A stretch of DNA of 64,000 nt from Apostichopus japonicus (GCF_037975245.1 NC_092577.1:34360898-34424897), one strand, 5' to 3'. Positions 1 through 13,100 are shown, numbered from the stretch's first letter. Translations and numbers: made by a program. Notes: generated by a model from the sequence alone, not told the origin.

Positions 1-168
1 AAATTTATTTTACAGGCAGAAACTGTTGTATTTTTATGACTTTATATTTTTATTTGGAATATTTCTTATGAGTGAAACCAGGATCTCCTACGGACAACCA
101 CCATACATTCCTAACCATCAGCCTGGAGAATGAAGAATACGTGAATATTCATAGATATCTGAAGGTAC

Positions 169-368
169 CTTAAATGAACGCCGTCTAATCCCGAGTCTGC
201 CAGGTCGTCTGTTGCCCTCTGATGGATGTCTCGTTGGGTCTCAATCTTGTGATCGTCTGACAGGCCGTCGACTTTGTGTATGAAGACCTCAAATTTGATA
301 TTGGGATTAACTTTGAAGGCTCTACTAACGGTCACGTTGAGTCTGACTAAGGCCTCCATATAATCATC
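169..368 (-). CDS. RRAGC: RRAGC exon: G4/G5 region
   Basis: The 200-nt exon encodes [10 protein letters not shown] through the G4 motif [20 protein letters not shown] to LDGVHL. It ends two bases into a Ser codon at a GTACCT donor. The next exon (human FYLTSIYDHS region) is off the left edge. Confidence 0.93.
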
Positions 369-3300
369 CTGAGAGAACAATAAACACACAATGTATTGGA
401 TTATCTTTCTTAGAGTAGTAAAACATCACTGACACCTGTATTGCTAATTAATGGAGATGCTTATCCATGAACAATAATTAAAAATTCTTAGAGAAGTAAA
501 CATCACTGATGACCTTTGTTGTTAATTAATTAACAATAATTACAAATTCTTAGAGAAGTAAACATCACTGACACCTTTGATTGTTATTGGAGATCCTTAC
601 CCATGAACAATACAATAACAAATTCTTAGAGAAGTAAACAAACATCACTGATGACCTCTGTTGTTAATTAATGGAGATGCTAACCCATGGAAAATAATTA
701 CAAGAAAAGCTAGCTCTATTCTGGCGATACTGATCATAGAAGCTCATCTGAGGGGGCCGCCATTTTGTCAATGTGTGTTGTCACAGTGCTACTAGGAAGC
801 GAAACCTTTTACTTTCCTGTTTTGAAGTTATCTTTCTAGAGAGTGTTCATAAATAGTTCCAAGTGGCTCACATGATGTACGAATTAGACTGGCTAAAGTC
901 ATGCAACATTTAGACCATGGCATTTTCTAAAAACGAACATAGAGACTTGTTTCTGTTCTCATATTTTTAATGTGTAAAAGTAAGTTGACATGACGTTTCG
1001 ATCCTGGCAGAATCTTCTTCAAAGGCTAAATGACAAATAACAGTAACAGAAGGGACAAAAACATGCACAGAATACAGACAGGTTAATGAGCATGGTGAAC
1101 ACAAAGAGATAGATGTAAGGGGATTAGTAGACAAGGGATGGAGAGAAGAAAGAAAGAAACCAACAGGGCAAGAGGAGAGGTACAGTAGGAGATATACAGT
1201 GGAGGGACAAAGAAAGGATTAAGGGAAGGGGGTAGGGAATAAATTGGAGAAGGACAAAGACAGAAAGGTGTGGAGAAAAAAAAAGGTGGACGAAAGCTAT
1301 GAGATGAGGAGTTATGGGGGAGGGGAACAAGGGGGAACAAGAGGAGGAGGGGGGCAGAAGAAAAGTTAGTCATCCCATATTTTTAAGTTGGCTGTTGCTA
1401 TGAGACGTTTTCTTAGACTGCTCAATACCACCTGTAGATACAGTTTAACTATTTTAAATGTATACAGTGAAGCAATCTTCATTTTTCAAAACTGTTCTAC
1501 ATTTGCTTTCTTTCCTTCAAATGGTGGGGGGGGGGGGGGGGAGAGGATGGTAGATCAAAAGCCTGTAGATACAGATGAGTGCATCTGAATGGATAGTTTC
1601 CCATATTTGAATATCATATCTAATAGTGAAATCTCACTATTTTTTTTGGGGGGGGGAGCAGGGTGGGAGGGAGAGTGGGGTTTCCTTAATAGCTTGTGTA
1701 GACCATTATCCAATATAAATGAAATACCCCACCAGAGCTAAGCAGACATTTACTTACTTGTGCGTCTATCACAAACACCAACGCACCACAACCGCCAAAG
1801 ATTGTCTCAGAGTCGAACGTTGAGTCAAAGAAATCAATTTGTCCCGGGAAATCCCAAATTTGAAACTGTACAAAAGAGGTGCTATTTACATCTAAAAAGA
1901 AGAAAAAGAAAGAATGATACCCGATACTTTACAATCCGCAAACACAATAAATGAGTACAGGGTTGGCACAAAATGAACCTTGAAAGTCTGTCACTAGAAC
2001 CATTAATGATCCTTACACTTTGCACATACAGAATGTGCAGATGAGGACAAAAATTGGCTGTATACATACAGTCCAGTGTATGTCAGATGAGACCCAACAG
2101 GAATTGCACTTGCATGTTAAAGTAGGGTATTGATCAATCTGTTACAGTTTTCTTAAATAGCTTTTAAATATACTAAAGCTTCGAAATGCTCCTTTAAGTT
2201 TAAGTCGGTGATGCCATTTGGCGTTAACTTCATGTAATCAACAGGGCAAGCATGGATGACATAAAACACAATTCATCCTTTGAGAAATTTACAAAGTATT
2301 GTAAAACTTGCTATATGAGGTCATAAAAGTTTTATGTGTTCCTATTGAGTTTTATGTTGCATCTGAGGAAATGATCTAATGGGCTGTTTGTTAGGCTAAG
2401 TAGTCCAGCCACTTTAACTGATGAGTCTCACCTTTTTTAAAGGGTAATTAATAAAAAAAATAACATAAATAAAGATGGTATAGAATTACAACCTGGGCGG
2501 ACTGCTGTATTGTGTAACTCTCAAAAATAAATCTGCGACTAAAGTCATCATTTTAAGTAGAAATTACATCAATCAGTAAATTAATTCAATGTACAGAAAC
2601 ATCTCGATAACTGCAGCTTTGTGATTACTTCTTTTTTAACCAGTTTCTCAGAATTATCCTATCCACTACGAAGAATAGTTTCCATCTCTGAGACATTAAA
2701 ATTACTTTTAATATGTATTTATAACCAGAAAAGAAAATGCTACAGATTTGATTTCTGACTAACTAAATATCTGATATGTTTATTCGTTTACTCACCACTT
2801 TTCACAACTTTGTTGGTACTCTCTAGAAAGAGAGTTTCATTGGGAGACATTTTGTGAAAAACTACTTTCTGGATTGAAGACTTTCCGCTCCTATGAATGC
2901 AGAAGAGACAAAATTTTTAAAATTGATAATTATTTAGCATTTATGAGATGGATGGAGAACACCCACAACAGAGGGTTGTTGGATTGGTGGGAGGACAAAA
3001 CAAAAGATACCAGAATAATATTGGAAATCGACTGGCAAGACAATTTCCCAATCACCATAAAGAGCATGATCTATGAAACAGTAATCTCCTTATTAGCTTT
3101 TAGCTTAAATCTTGTTAACGGTCATTCAAAATGGCAAAGTTGCATGATCCACTTTAAAAGAAGTAAAAATGGAATATGAAAGAAGTATGGCAGAACCTCA
3201 TGGTACCAAAAATCAACTAAAATAGTTAGAATATAAACTTAGATACAACAGGATTGACCAGTTGAGACTCATAAAGAGGACAAAGTTGACCACTTTGGAA

Positions 3301-3458
3301 ATTTACCTTCTTAGTCCCATCAACAATATCCTTGGTCTGTTATCTGGTGGAACTGCACCATTCTCCATATCATGGTCATCTGGGCCGTAGTCAAAGTCCT
3401 TTGGGAAGGAGCCAACCACACCATAGCTCCCAACAATACCAGCATCATCCCCTAAAGA
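169..3458 (-). CDS. RRAGC: Ras-related GTP-binding protein C/D (Rag GTPase), 5' part, four exons
   Basis: Exons in transcription order are 3458-3307, 2890-2796, 1891-1758 and 368-169. They join in phase into 581 nt (193 codons plus 2 nt) with GT donors and AG acceptors throughout. The product aligns by eye with animal RagC/RagD from the GSYG..SFPKDF N-terminal motif through most of the GTPase domain. Visible motifs are a P-loop (GLRRSGKSS), the [10 protein letters not shown]3 element, [12 protein letters not shown], the G4 HKVD and [16 protein letters not shown]. RagC/D pairs with RagA/B on the lysosome and, by established knowledge, relays amino-acid sufficiency to mTORC1. The C-terminal roadblock half is off the left edge. 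The first exon begins at an AG acceptor one or two residues after the human start, so a tiny upstream exon carrying ATG is expected but was not located. C versus D cannot be decided; invertebrates usually have a single gene. Confidence 0.93.
408..705 (+). repeat. Four-copy minisatellite in RRAGC intron
   Basis: Units begin with TCTTAGAGAAGTAAACATCA at about 408, 486, 548 and 624, giving lengths of 78, 62, 76 and about 82. Each holds CACTGAyrACCT, a TTAATTAATGGAGAT-like middle and a CCATGAACAATAATTA-like end. The second unit has lost part of the middle. Confidence 0.85.
1526..1541 (+). repeat. 16-base G run
   Basis: One of several long G or C homopolymers. Others: 13,560-13,571 (C), 19,038-19,051, 54,310-54,322, 58,728-58,739, 60,574-60,588 and 60,920-60,934 (G). 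Exact lengths may be affected by sequencing. Confidence 0.85.
1758..1891 (-). CDS. RRAGC: RRAGC exon: G3 motif
   Basis: The 134-nt exon starts after a TTTTTTAG acceptor and completes an Asp codon. It encodes DVNSTSFVQ followed by [13 protein letters not shown] and [10 protein letters not shown], and ends at a GTAAGT donor. A second possible acceptor 26 nt further in (TTTTGTACAG) would delete the conserved DVNSTSFVQ piece, so the longer form is chosen. Confidence 0.93.
2796..2890 (-). CDS. RRAGC: RRAGC exon: P-loop and switch I region
   Basis: The 95-nt exon reads [19 protein letters not shown] and then [12 protein letters not shown]. It completes the P-loop begun in the previous exon. It has a CATTCATAG acceptor and a strong GTGAGT donor, and it ends in phase 1. 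Confidence 0.93.
3307..3458 (-). CDS. RRAGC: RRAGC exon: N-terminus and start of P-loop
   Basis: This exon encodes about 50 residues from [13 protein letters not shown] to ILLMGLRR. It ends two bases into a codon at a GTAAAT donor. The acidic stretch (PDDHDMENG) replaces the longer low-complexity acidic/Gly run of human RagC. The acceptor follows a T-rich tract (TTTTTCAG). An upstream in-frame ATG would add an unlikely extension, so a separate start exon is preferred. Confidence 0.88.
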
Positions 3459-4035
3459 CTGAAAAATATATATCAAAAATACTTCATTGTTCAGTTGTTG
3501 AGACTTGGATAGATCCAAATTTTGACTGTGTAAAGCCATCAATTAATGACACTAAACCTATTGAGAGCTGCCAGATTCAAATTACATTTCATGATTTTTT
3601 GCCATTTTGACATTATCAAAGACAAAGTGTGTGGAAAGGCTTACAGTACTAGTCACCTGCACTAAGCATGATAGCATTTGTTAATTTAAAATTCTGTGAA
3701 ATTGAAGAAAACTTTGTCGTCACAGATGAATAAGACAATAGAAGTGGTCAAATATGTAAGAATATTTGTATAGTAAAGAATTTTCTTGGTGAATTTCATA
3801 CAATGTGCCAATAGTTTAACACTGTCCAATTCTTGTTCCAACTTGTTCCTAATCTAAGACAAGAGGATTGAGTTGAACTTGACCCAGTACCGTAGCCAGT
3901 TACTGAGTTAGGATACAGCAGTAACTAGTAAGTAGTAGTAGTAACACCAACGAGTAACAAGTGAGATGAACAAGTTGTGATGTGATTAAGGAAGAAGCTA
4001 GGCCTATTAACTTATATATTTATATCAGTACTAAT

Positions 4036-4161
4036 TTAGAATCCGTACCATTCAACTACTCGACAGGCTAATCATTCACATGACGCACCTATTCACTGAC
4101 TGTTATTCTATTGAATTCCGATTCGAAGTAAGCTTTCCCATTCATATGGTACGGATTCTAA
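4036..4161. repeat. Perfect 16-bp inverted repeat
   Basis: TTAGAATCCGTACCAT at 4,036-4,051 is the exact reverse complement of 4,146-4,161, with a 94-nt spacer. It could be a small MITE or a cruciform-forming element. No clear target duplication was seen. Confidence 0.8.
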
Positions 4162-5718
4162 AGTTAGGCCTTCATATCAGACAAGGATCTTAATGTTACA
4201 GGACCAGTTAAGGACTGTCAACAGCTCAAGTCTTAAATAATAGGCATACCACCAAACGATTCTAGCCTAGTCATGTCTTCAATATTACAACTCAGGTCTA
4301 GCCTACACCTGCTAGCCTAACATGAATCACAGTACAATCGGTTCCTTCGAGAAACTGTCTGGTATCAACAATGACATTTAATACTCAAACAGAGGGGTTA
4401 AAGCGAGTCATAATTTTGAAGCAGAAGAAGTACAGAACAATAAACAGCACAACCAATCCAGTACCATATTTCTTCACTATGTTTGGCCTAATTATTCGAG
4501 GAATTATTTTCTTCACTGTCCGTGCTATGTCAAAATGTTCACCGCTGCGCTATAACTCGTCACATGATTGTACACACGACTCGACCAAAACAAGTCTGCG
4601 GAGAAATCTTGTGACCCGAAAATAAATATAGGTAAACCCGAATTACGGAACCTTTTTCTTTGCTTTATTATATACTAGACCGTTAATTTTCGTCCAAAAT
4701 AATTGAACTCGGTGACAGAAGGGCCTAATTGACCATTTTTAAACCAATATTTCAATCCCCTAAACCTCAATTTGAATCTTCCACTATTGAATTAGGGGTT
4801 TTAATGATGTGACCGCACAGCTGATTTCCCGGTAATAACTTTTGAGTTGATGTTGTCAATCAAACTGAAAAAGGGGGCTTCTTTCAGGCCGGTTGTTATC
4901 TAGCGTTGTGCACATGGGGTGGGATGGGGTCGGAATATAGGTGGGGTGGAGTGGGGTAGAGGTAGAGGTAGAGGTAGGGTAAGGAAGGATGCGAAGTTAA
5001 TCATTTCAGCAGACTGATTGAGGTATGGTCATGAATTAACCTCGAATCAAGGAACATACAGGAGGGGTTGGCCCTGCGACCGTTGGCCGCCGAAAAAACT
5101 ATGTAAGGTTGTAAAATTCCTCACCCAACATACAAGGGGGTGGGGGATCAAAACGAAATTAAGTTCACATCAAATGCTTCCACTCTGACGCATTTTTAGA
5201 CTATTATAAACTGGTATATAAATAGCTATAAAGTTAAACGCAAGGTGCCAACAATTAAATATGTTGATTTTTTTTATGGGTTTAAAGATGGCGGGGGACG
5301 TGAGTATGTATACCCGCGCAGTGGTCAAATAAGCCTCCCAGCTTACTTCTAGAATCACCAGACTGAACCATTTTCCCCCGACTGACGCCGTTGGGTGGCC
5401 CGGGGACCACCTCCGTCCTTTATTTGGCGTACGCCACTGTCGGCTTTAACCCGTGGGTCGTGCCACCACGACGACGATTTGTATGACAGGGTTACATCAC
5501 AAACTCAACGCCAATACTTGGCACTTGGTTTGCGGGAATGGGTTTAATTACTATAGGAGGCCCCAGTCAGATAACAAATTTTCAGTCACATCAAGATACG
5601 AAATGATGATATACATGGAGAATTGCTCACTGTGAAAAACTCGGGACCGGCATCATAGCCCATGCAGACGTCACACAACTGCTATGTTTTCATTCCATCC
5701 CTCCCCAGGCACATACAG

Positions 5719-5722
<4 letters not shown>

Positions 5723-5756
<34 letters not shown>
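5723..5756. repeat. (AT)n microsatellite
   Basis: An uninterrupted TA dinucleotide run of about 34 nt in the intergenic spacer. A similar but interrupted AT tract lies at about 50,213-50,245. Confidence 0.9.
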
Positions 5757-5759
<3 letters not shown>

Positions 5760-7069
5760 CATTGGCTCTTGTGTCACGGATCACCAAAATGCATGGCAAA
5801 AGTTTTTAAAGGAACGTTGTCGCACAAAAAAAAATTGCTGTAACAGTAATTTTGCTCGAAGCAAGGGGGACAATATTTCCGCTAATGTATTGAATACTTT
5901 TCATCAATGTTTTTCATACGCAAAGGGTCAGCTTTTTAAGAAGAAATTTCACGGCTATATTACGGGATGATGAAAAAGTGGTTACTAAGATTCTAGAAAA
6001 TCTCGAGAAACAGAATGAAACTGATCCAAGGCCTTCAGTATTGCGAGAAACCTCAAAAAATGCCTCCATTCAGAAATATATAAAACGTTACCCATTTGTT
6101 TAATGAAAATATACATGCCCCTATTCAGTTTGGAATGCAAAAGTGCTGTATTTTTAATTCAAATTGCATATTTTAAAGAAAAAACAGCTGTTGTCAGAAT
6201 GAAATATCCTTGTGTTAATTTCTTTTGTAATTGTGCCGTTTGTTGTAAATAATTTGAAGTACACAATGCACAGAGGGGTCCACTTTGTCGAATATTTATT
6301 AGCGGATTTTGCGATTCTCTTTCTTAAATCAAAGTCACATGCACCATTGCCTCTCAATGTTTTAGTTAACCCCCATCCCCTCCTCAGATGGAACGCATTT
6401 GTCCGCAGCCTCTGCTTGTATAATGATCCAGGGACAATTTTAATCCGGAATGATACACGAAGGGACTGTCCTCTGAAATCGAGGACGTCTAGTTACCTAT
6501 GTATTAATCATCTTCCTGCCGATAATAATTTGTTATTTTCTATTAATTAATTAAGCAAAAGGATTTAATTAATATAATAAGGGCACGGTAAAAGCAATTT
6601 TTCTCGTTGGCTTTTGGTGAAGTGGTGGCAGCAAACATAGTTTCCTTCACGATTTCGTGAGGTGGAAGTGAATTTCCCAACGTTACGGTACGTAGTTTGT
6701 TTACAAATCTAGAAAACCACAAGTTCATTAACATACCAGTCATAAATCCGCCTATCTCTTTGCAATAAATGATTATGGAACGCTTGTATATTATCTTGTT
6801 CGTCTTACGAAAGTAAGAAGATGACTGCAATAACATTCATAAGATACAATTAATATCTCAAAAGATTGTGAAAATAATTGATCGCATGAAATCTGTTCGT
6901 ACGTTTAGTGTGCGTTCAGCCAAGTTATCCTATACTAAATCAGTGTTAGAACTTAGAACACGATATCAACAACACGATTGTAGATGGGCTGACCTATTGA
7001 ACCCGACAGCCAAAGAAAGATCAACTCACAGAATGCCGATCAACCTCTCTTGTTTTTACATATGATGTA

Positions 7070-7178
7070 ATGGCCGAAAGGAAGAGAGAAAAACTGGGCG
7101 CTGTCAAAAGATTAAGTGATCATCTTGGAAACAGTTTCGGGCGTCAGGAGAGTCTTACTTTGCCAGCCTTTTCATTAG
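7070..7178 (+). CDS. Candidate alternative first coding exon A
   Basis: ATG at 7,070 opens 36 codons ([10 protein letters not shown], then [15 protein letters not shown], ending LPAFSL) and ends one base into a codon at a GTGAGA donor. An in-frame TGA at 6,998 lies upstream with no earlier ATG in frame, which supports this start. The residue composition (charged, Ser-rich, RLS motif) resembles the shared exons. The phase matches exon 38,457. No transcript evidence is available here. Confidence 0.55.
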
Positions 7179-10100
7179 GTGAGACAACCTACACAACGTT
7201 AAAAAGAGTACAGGCCTAACCTTAGGACCCCTAGGGCCTAGTTTTGTGTCACTGTACTGAGTATATAAATTTTGTTGCATGTCCGTATGGTCTCCACTTT
7301 TCATTCAGCCAAGCCTGTACGATTGAAGAATTGCATTGTAATTGCCCCCACTTGTGTTTAAACGTTCTGCAATGTCCTTTCTGCTGAGATACAGTTTCAT
7401 TTTGCCTTGGTAATTTGCAAGCAAGAAGAAGACTTCACTTGGTGACAACTAGGCCTAACTTGTTAAGCCTAATCTTGACCAACATTAGCCCAATTAAAGT
7501 TTAGACAGACAACTGCATACACCATAGAAGTCTTGCCAATGCTACTGTATATATAGCAAAGGCTAACCCAGTAGATATCTAGTTTCAAATGAATGGCATA
7601 TGTTCCCTAAGTCTACACACAGAGTTCCTAAGTTACATGAGCTAATGTTCACATGATTTACCAATGAAGTGTACAGGTACTGACTGCAGTGTTACAAACA
7701 GCAAAATTGCATTCGGATGGTGAGAACCATTTTTGTAAAAGGGTCACCAGATATAAAATTAAATGGTTCCTAATTTATGAACCCATGGCCAGTTGTCACT
7801 GTCCTAGGTATTAGGCCTAGGGTGATCATGTGATCTACTGAAAGATGTGCTTGAAGGAAGAATGAACGGGAAGCGACCAAGAGGGAGAAAGAGAATAATG
7901 TTGATGGATGATATCTGAGATGGCAGAAATTATTTCACTATGAAGAGGAATGCAGAAGAGCGGTTCTTATGATTTTGTGTTTGGTGAGGGACCTGCCTTA
8001 AGGCAGATCACCATTAGAGAGAGAGATCATGTGTACTGTAGTGTAGTTTTCAAAGTCTAAACAATTATGATGCACTCCTTAAATGTATCATGTTCTGTTG
8101 TCATGACCATGCTGATTGTCATTTTAAGGGTTTATGGCTCTGAATCTGTCAAGGTTGATTGATGTAGCGATTCTAATGTCTTTAAACTGTTTCTAGAGAT
8201 AGCAGTACGAAAGTATTTTTATTGGTAAAGGTTTGAAACATTTCTATTAAGTTCAAGCCAAGGTTTGTTTTTGTGTCATTCTATTGCAATTTGGTTGATG
8301 CCAGAGATTTGACAAATAATATAAACACTTTCTGTTACAATGCTAATGAGAGAGAATACTTCTTTACGATACAGTGGGAATACAGCCCCCCAGGAAATTG
8401 ATGGCCTATGGCCCCACATAGTCTTAAACCAGGCCAGTTTATACCTACTGGAGGTCACTACCTTGTTTCTGTGCTGGATGCCTAGTTATGCAGTGTCAGC
8501 ATTTGTTTAGTCAATTATGAAAAATACACACAAATATATTTGGTGAAATTTGTTACTTATTTGCTGATAAGTTTAAAAATGTTCAGAGGCTTGTTTAATA
8601 ATACAGAAAAGTCAATTGACTTTGATAATAATATAACTTTGCTACTGTAGGTATTCATTTTTTGGGGATCATCTGAAGAATATGTCCATATTGTTTACAG
8701 TATAATGATAAATCCAATGCCAGACATATACTATACATATATAATAATGTATACATTGTGTGTAATGCCAGCCATGTGTGTGTCATTGTACAGTAGTTGT
8801 ATACATGTGTAAGTATTGTTTCACATCAATTGGACTTGACCACCTTCACACTGTACACTACATAGACAATATATTCATGAACGTAAAGGAAGGTTTTTCT
8901 TTCGGGTGTATGGATGAATGAAAAGTGCACTGGGTCATATTGAATTGAGCAAATGTAACATGTACTTAAACATATTATATAAGAAAAAATTAATATTTTA
9001 AAAACACTGGGTCATATTGAATTGAGCAAATGTAACATGCACTTAAACATATTATATAAGAAAAAATTAATATTAAAAAACAAAAGCATACAATAAAAGA
9101 GTTTTGAAACATGTAATTTACTAGAGCAGAATTTGAACCAATGACATACTGTACTGTACTGTATGGTGCGGTACTGTACAGTAATGTACTGTGCTATGCT
9201 GTACTATACTGCACTGTGCTGTACTGCAATGTACTGTACTGTGCTACAATTTGCATCACATGACCTTTGGTTACAACTGAGCTATCCAGTTTAGAGTCAC
9301 TTGGCAAAAAGAACATCATTGCCAACGATTTCCTAGCCTAATATGTGGACAATGGGCTGAACTTTTTTTATTGAACTACAAATAGTTAATAACCATTACA
9401 AAACATTATTCTAATAAGACTGCTTCTCTTTTGCAAATAATGATTGGGTTTATTGCTCTTGCATGGCTTACACTTTATATACATTTAATTTTTCTTGCTG
9501 GTTTATGTAAACATTAAAAAGTCAATCTCTTTCATGATTAGGTTTCAGATTAAGAAGTACAAGATATGTACAAGTTCAACAAAAATACACTGCTTCGGAT
9601 GTATTCACCAAAATTTTGATCAGGTTTCTTTTTCGGGTTCTCAATATCTTGGGCTAATTTAAGTATATATTACAGATCTGCATGCTATTGTATGTGATGC
9701 TGGATAGTACTTATTTCATATTTTATCCCTACTCTAGGTAGTTAAGTTAATGTCTGAAGTGAAAAAGAAACATAAAACTAATTTTCATGTCTTTGGTTTT
9801 GTCACAGTACAAGCACAGATGTGGGATTTCCCCTCCTTTAGTATTGTTTGCATAGTGTTCAGTAATGGTGATAATAATTTGACACAGAGCTAATATTGAT
9901 CATAAATACTGCCACTTAATATTTGACTATAAGTAGATTCAATCTATGATGACTCATTCAAAGGTTGTGTCTGTATGTCTGCTTGTTAGTAATTAGTGAT
10001 GATACAAAGGTCAAAATGTAGAAAGTTATCAAACAACAATCTATCTTGCAGAGGAGAAATCCTTTGAGGATTACTTATTATAGATCTGCCCATGCATGTA

Positions 10101-13100
10101 GGGTTTATGCATACTGTATATAATTCAAAATTTTGTTTGGGATGGTTGCAGTAATTGGAAGTGTTATTTCAGTTGATAATGGAATAGAGCCACACCATGA
10201 TTGGACAGGAGAAGTAATGTTTGTAAGATATTGAACATACAGTGTGATCATAATACTTTATAGCAATCAGTAGGTTCGGGTTTCCATCACCGGCCGGGTC
10301 ATAGAGAGGTGGGTTTTTCATCCAAGAGCAAGCTATGGTCTCCCATCTGAAATGACTTTCTAAATTGGAAAGGGTCAAATTTGAGTTAAAATGTTGAATT
10401 GGAAGCCACGCGACATAAAAGTTATAATCCATAGGCCCTGACGGGCCTCTCCCACATTCATGGTCGCTAAAAATATAACAGCCTGATTTTTATTATGATG
10501 ATCAGACTTCTAGGATGTTCATGGATGAAGGAAAGTTCTTTAAACCAAACAGAACATAATATGTTCAAATTATTCAGTTTCCTGCAATAGATACCTAGTA
10601 CACCAGATCTAAGTCAGTGCAGGCAAAATGTATCAGCGATACAGGCTCATTATGCAGGTCTGTAGGTACAGTGAAGGTGAATCATTGCATACCCAGAAAA
10701 TGTGCTAGAAAAGTCCAATTTTGTTTCAAATTTCACTTGAATATTTGTACAGTATACAGTAGGTCTGCCTTTCAACAAGCATACAGTATTTCTACATTGC
10801 AGCTCTAGGCAGTTTTCTATCTTGAAGAGCTCTCATTTTAACATACTGTATGAAACAAAGTTAGAGGATAAGGTCCTCGAGCATTTTGAAAAACTTTATA
10901 CAAGCTCACTAGCACTTTAAGTTTGGGGCCTAGTTTTAATAATTCTTAAAAACAATCTGAATGTCACATGTAAAACTGACAAGATACAGTAGACACACAG
11001 TGTTATGTATACTGTTAGTGTACAGTTTACACTAAGGAAAGTTAAACGTCTGTACTTCTGCATACAGTATTTACTAGTCATATTGCTCACTCTTGAACAA
11101 GGTCTTCTCATCTTGGAATGAAATTGCCACTTGCATCAATTGTCCTTCAATATATAAATTGGTTTTATGCCAGGTTTAATGAAGGGAAAACTTGCAAATA
11201 CACTGAGTTGCCGTGTGGGGGCGGACTTGATTACATGAGCCAGTGTGGATGCAAATACAGTGATATATAATCAGTTTTGCGATCCTGAGAAAAGTTCCCT
11301 ACATCATTCAACGCTTGTTTACAATGTGTAATCTGTAATATTAGCTAAAAAATATAAATTAAATGATCCATGGAAAACTTATTGGAAATACAGTAACTGT
11401 TTGCTATCCATGGTTCATGTAAACCTATATCTAGACAACTACATGATACTTAAGTAAAATGTCAAATAATGACAGCAAATGTTTGGTACTTTTAGCTACT
11501 TTATGATCTCATGTGGGCTTACAAGTACAAGTAAGTACTTTGTTTACAAGTTCTTATTCTTATTTTGAGTAATACAATGTTCAGTAGTATTTAACTATGT
11601 AGTGTCTGGGGCTATGTAATCTCTAGTTGGCTACCTTTAAAGTGATTATGTGCCTACCGAAAAAGGAACAAAACATAAGATTATAAATGTTTGATGTTAT
11701 GTTTTCCTTGAGGTTTCGGTGTATACAATCGATGTTGTTCATAGATGAGACATGTCAATTAATGACAAATGACTAAGAATGTCGGTAATAGTTGTTAAAG
11801 CGAAACGGAAATGGCCTAAAATGGTAGAATTTTGAAAGTATCTTTGAAAACAAAAGGATTCTCATTATAAAATAAATTGCCTGCCCTCATGGCCTGTATT
11901 TATTTAGCTCCATCTGCAGTATTTTGTACTGGTAAGGTACTGTATGCATCCTACATTTATATAGAACACACTAATCCAGTTAGATAGTTGTAGGCTGGTT
12001 TCTCCTCAACTGAATTCTTCCTCTGCGTTAGGTTTTATTACTGGACAACTATTTTATCATATCCATAGGACTTTAGAAGCGAGATTATTGCTGAATTGGA
12101 TATATACATTAAAGATAAAAGTCAGTGTTCCTTTGATTAGCTTCATTTAGGCCATCAGTTATAACTTGAGCTACAGTAACTGTTACTGTTAGTAGGGGTA
12201 CAAGTACTAGAGTTAGGGATAGGATATATGGTTTGCACACCCACCACTGCTGTCACTAGTCTGCTAAGCACATCGGCAATCGGTGGTCATCGACCAAGGA
12301 AAGCTTTGTTGGAACTTACTAGCATTATAATGTGTTTCCTCATTGAGTTGTTTAAATCAAGAGGCACAGCATAAAAGAATGTATCGAAATCTGTCTTCAG
12401 CATACTTTTGATCATTAATTTCTACAATTAATGAACTGTTTTGGATAAATTATCTTGGTGAAAACCACCTCATTTTTCATGGTTCGTCAGATAAGCAGCT
12501 TAATCCAAGTTCCATTTTTGTGAAAATGAACAGTTTTATATTATTTCCTTTTCGAAATGCACGGAATCACTTTAATTGAAGCACTTTACGGTAAGTGCTG
12601 ATATCAACTCTGGTAACCACACTGACGGCAGGCAGTGAATTGTTATGTCATGTTTATGGAGTGCCAAAAGTGCAAAAATTCAAATATAATGAGTGAAAAC
12701 AATTGTTATTGTGTTGTTTTCCATGTTTTGTTTTGGAATTTATAATTTTCTGGTTACTTTAAAATACTTTGTTGCAAATTTGGAGAAGTTTATCGAATGC
12801 TTCCATTGTACAGTAAAATTGGTTTCTTAAGCACGTCCCTTAAATATATGTCCTATTGCTTGCTTTGACTGTTATTTTTGTGTTTTGATCTCATTCAAAT
12901 TTACTGTTTTTTGTTGTTGTTACTTGCTATTGTACAAGCATGATTAATGTATTCCTTTTATTCATACCCCTATTTAACCTTTTTCAACGCTTTTACTTTT
13001 GCAGCTGTTGGTTTATCGTTGTGAGATTCTGTTGTGCATGACATTGCCCTTGTGTTGTGCAAGTGTTGACCCTTGACCTAAATTTGCATAAAGTCATCTG

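Larger units (their letters stand above)
369..1757 (-). other. RRAGC intron with repeats
   Basis: This intron holds a four-copy tandem repeat (408-705), a purine-rich G/A stretch (about 1,090-1,370) and a 16-base G run (1,526-1,541). A short block near 990-1,040 (ACGTTTCGATCC followed by a CTTCTTCAAAGG motif) resembles tails seen in Penelope-like and other elements but cannot be assigned. The other intron stretches of this gene, 1,892-2,795 and 2,891-3,306, show nothing distinctive. Confidence 0.6.
3459..7069. other. Spacer between the two divergent genes
   Basis: This interval separates the leftward RRAGC and rightward gene starts, so promoters for both probably lie here. It has a perfect 16-bp inverted repeat (4,036-4,161), G-rich short repeats near 4,920-4,980 and relatively more CpG at about 5,040-5,480. 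An (AT)n tract sits near 5,723-5,756. The ATGGCGGGGGAC segment at 5,288 followed by GTGAGT looks like a tiny first exon but has no partner. No convincing ORF was seen. Confidence 0.5.

Noticed and set aside
1083-1373. Minus-strand Pro/Leu/Ser-rich ORFs
   Set aside because: Purine-rich intron tract read on the other strand.
1866-1891. Alternative acceptor giving a shorter RRAGC exon starting at FQIWD
   Set aside because: It would delete the conserved segment before FQIWD and leave the phase unmatched with the preceding exon.
10260-10380. Possible SINE or tRNA-like stretch on the minus strand
   Set aside because: No clear A and B boxes and no second copy in the window.
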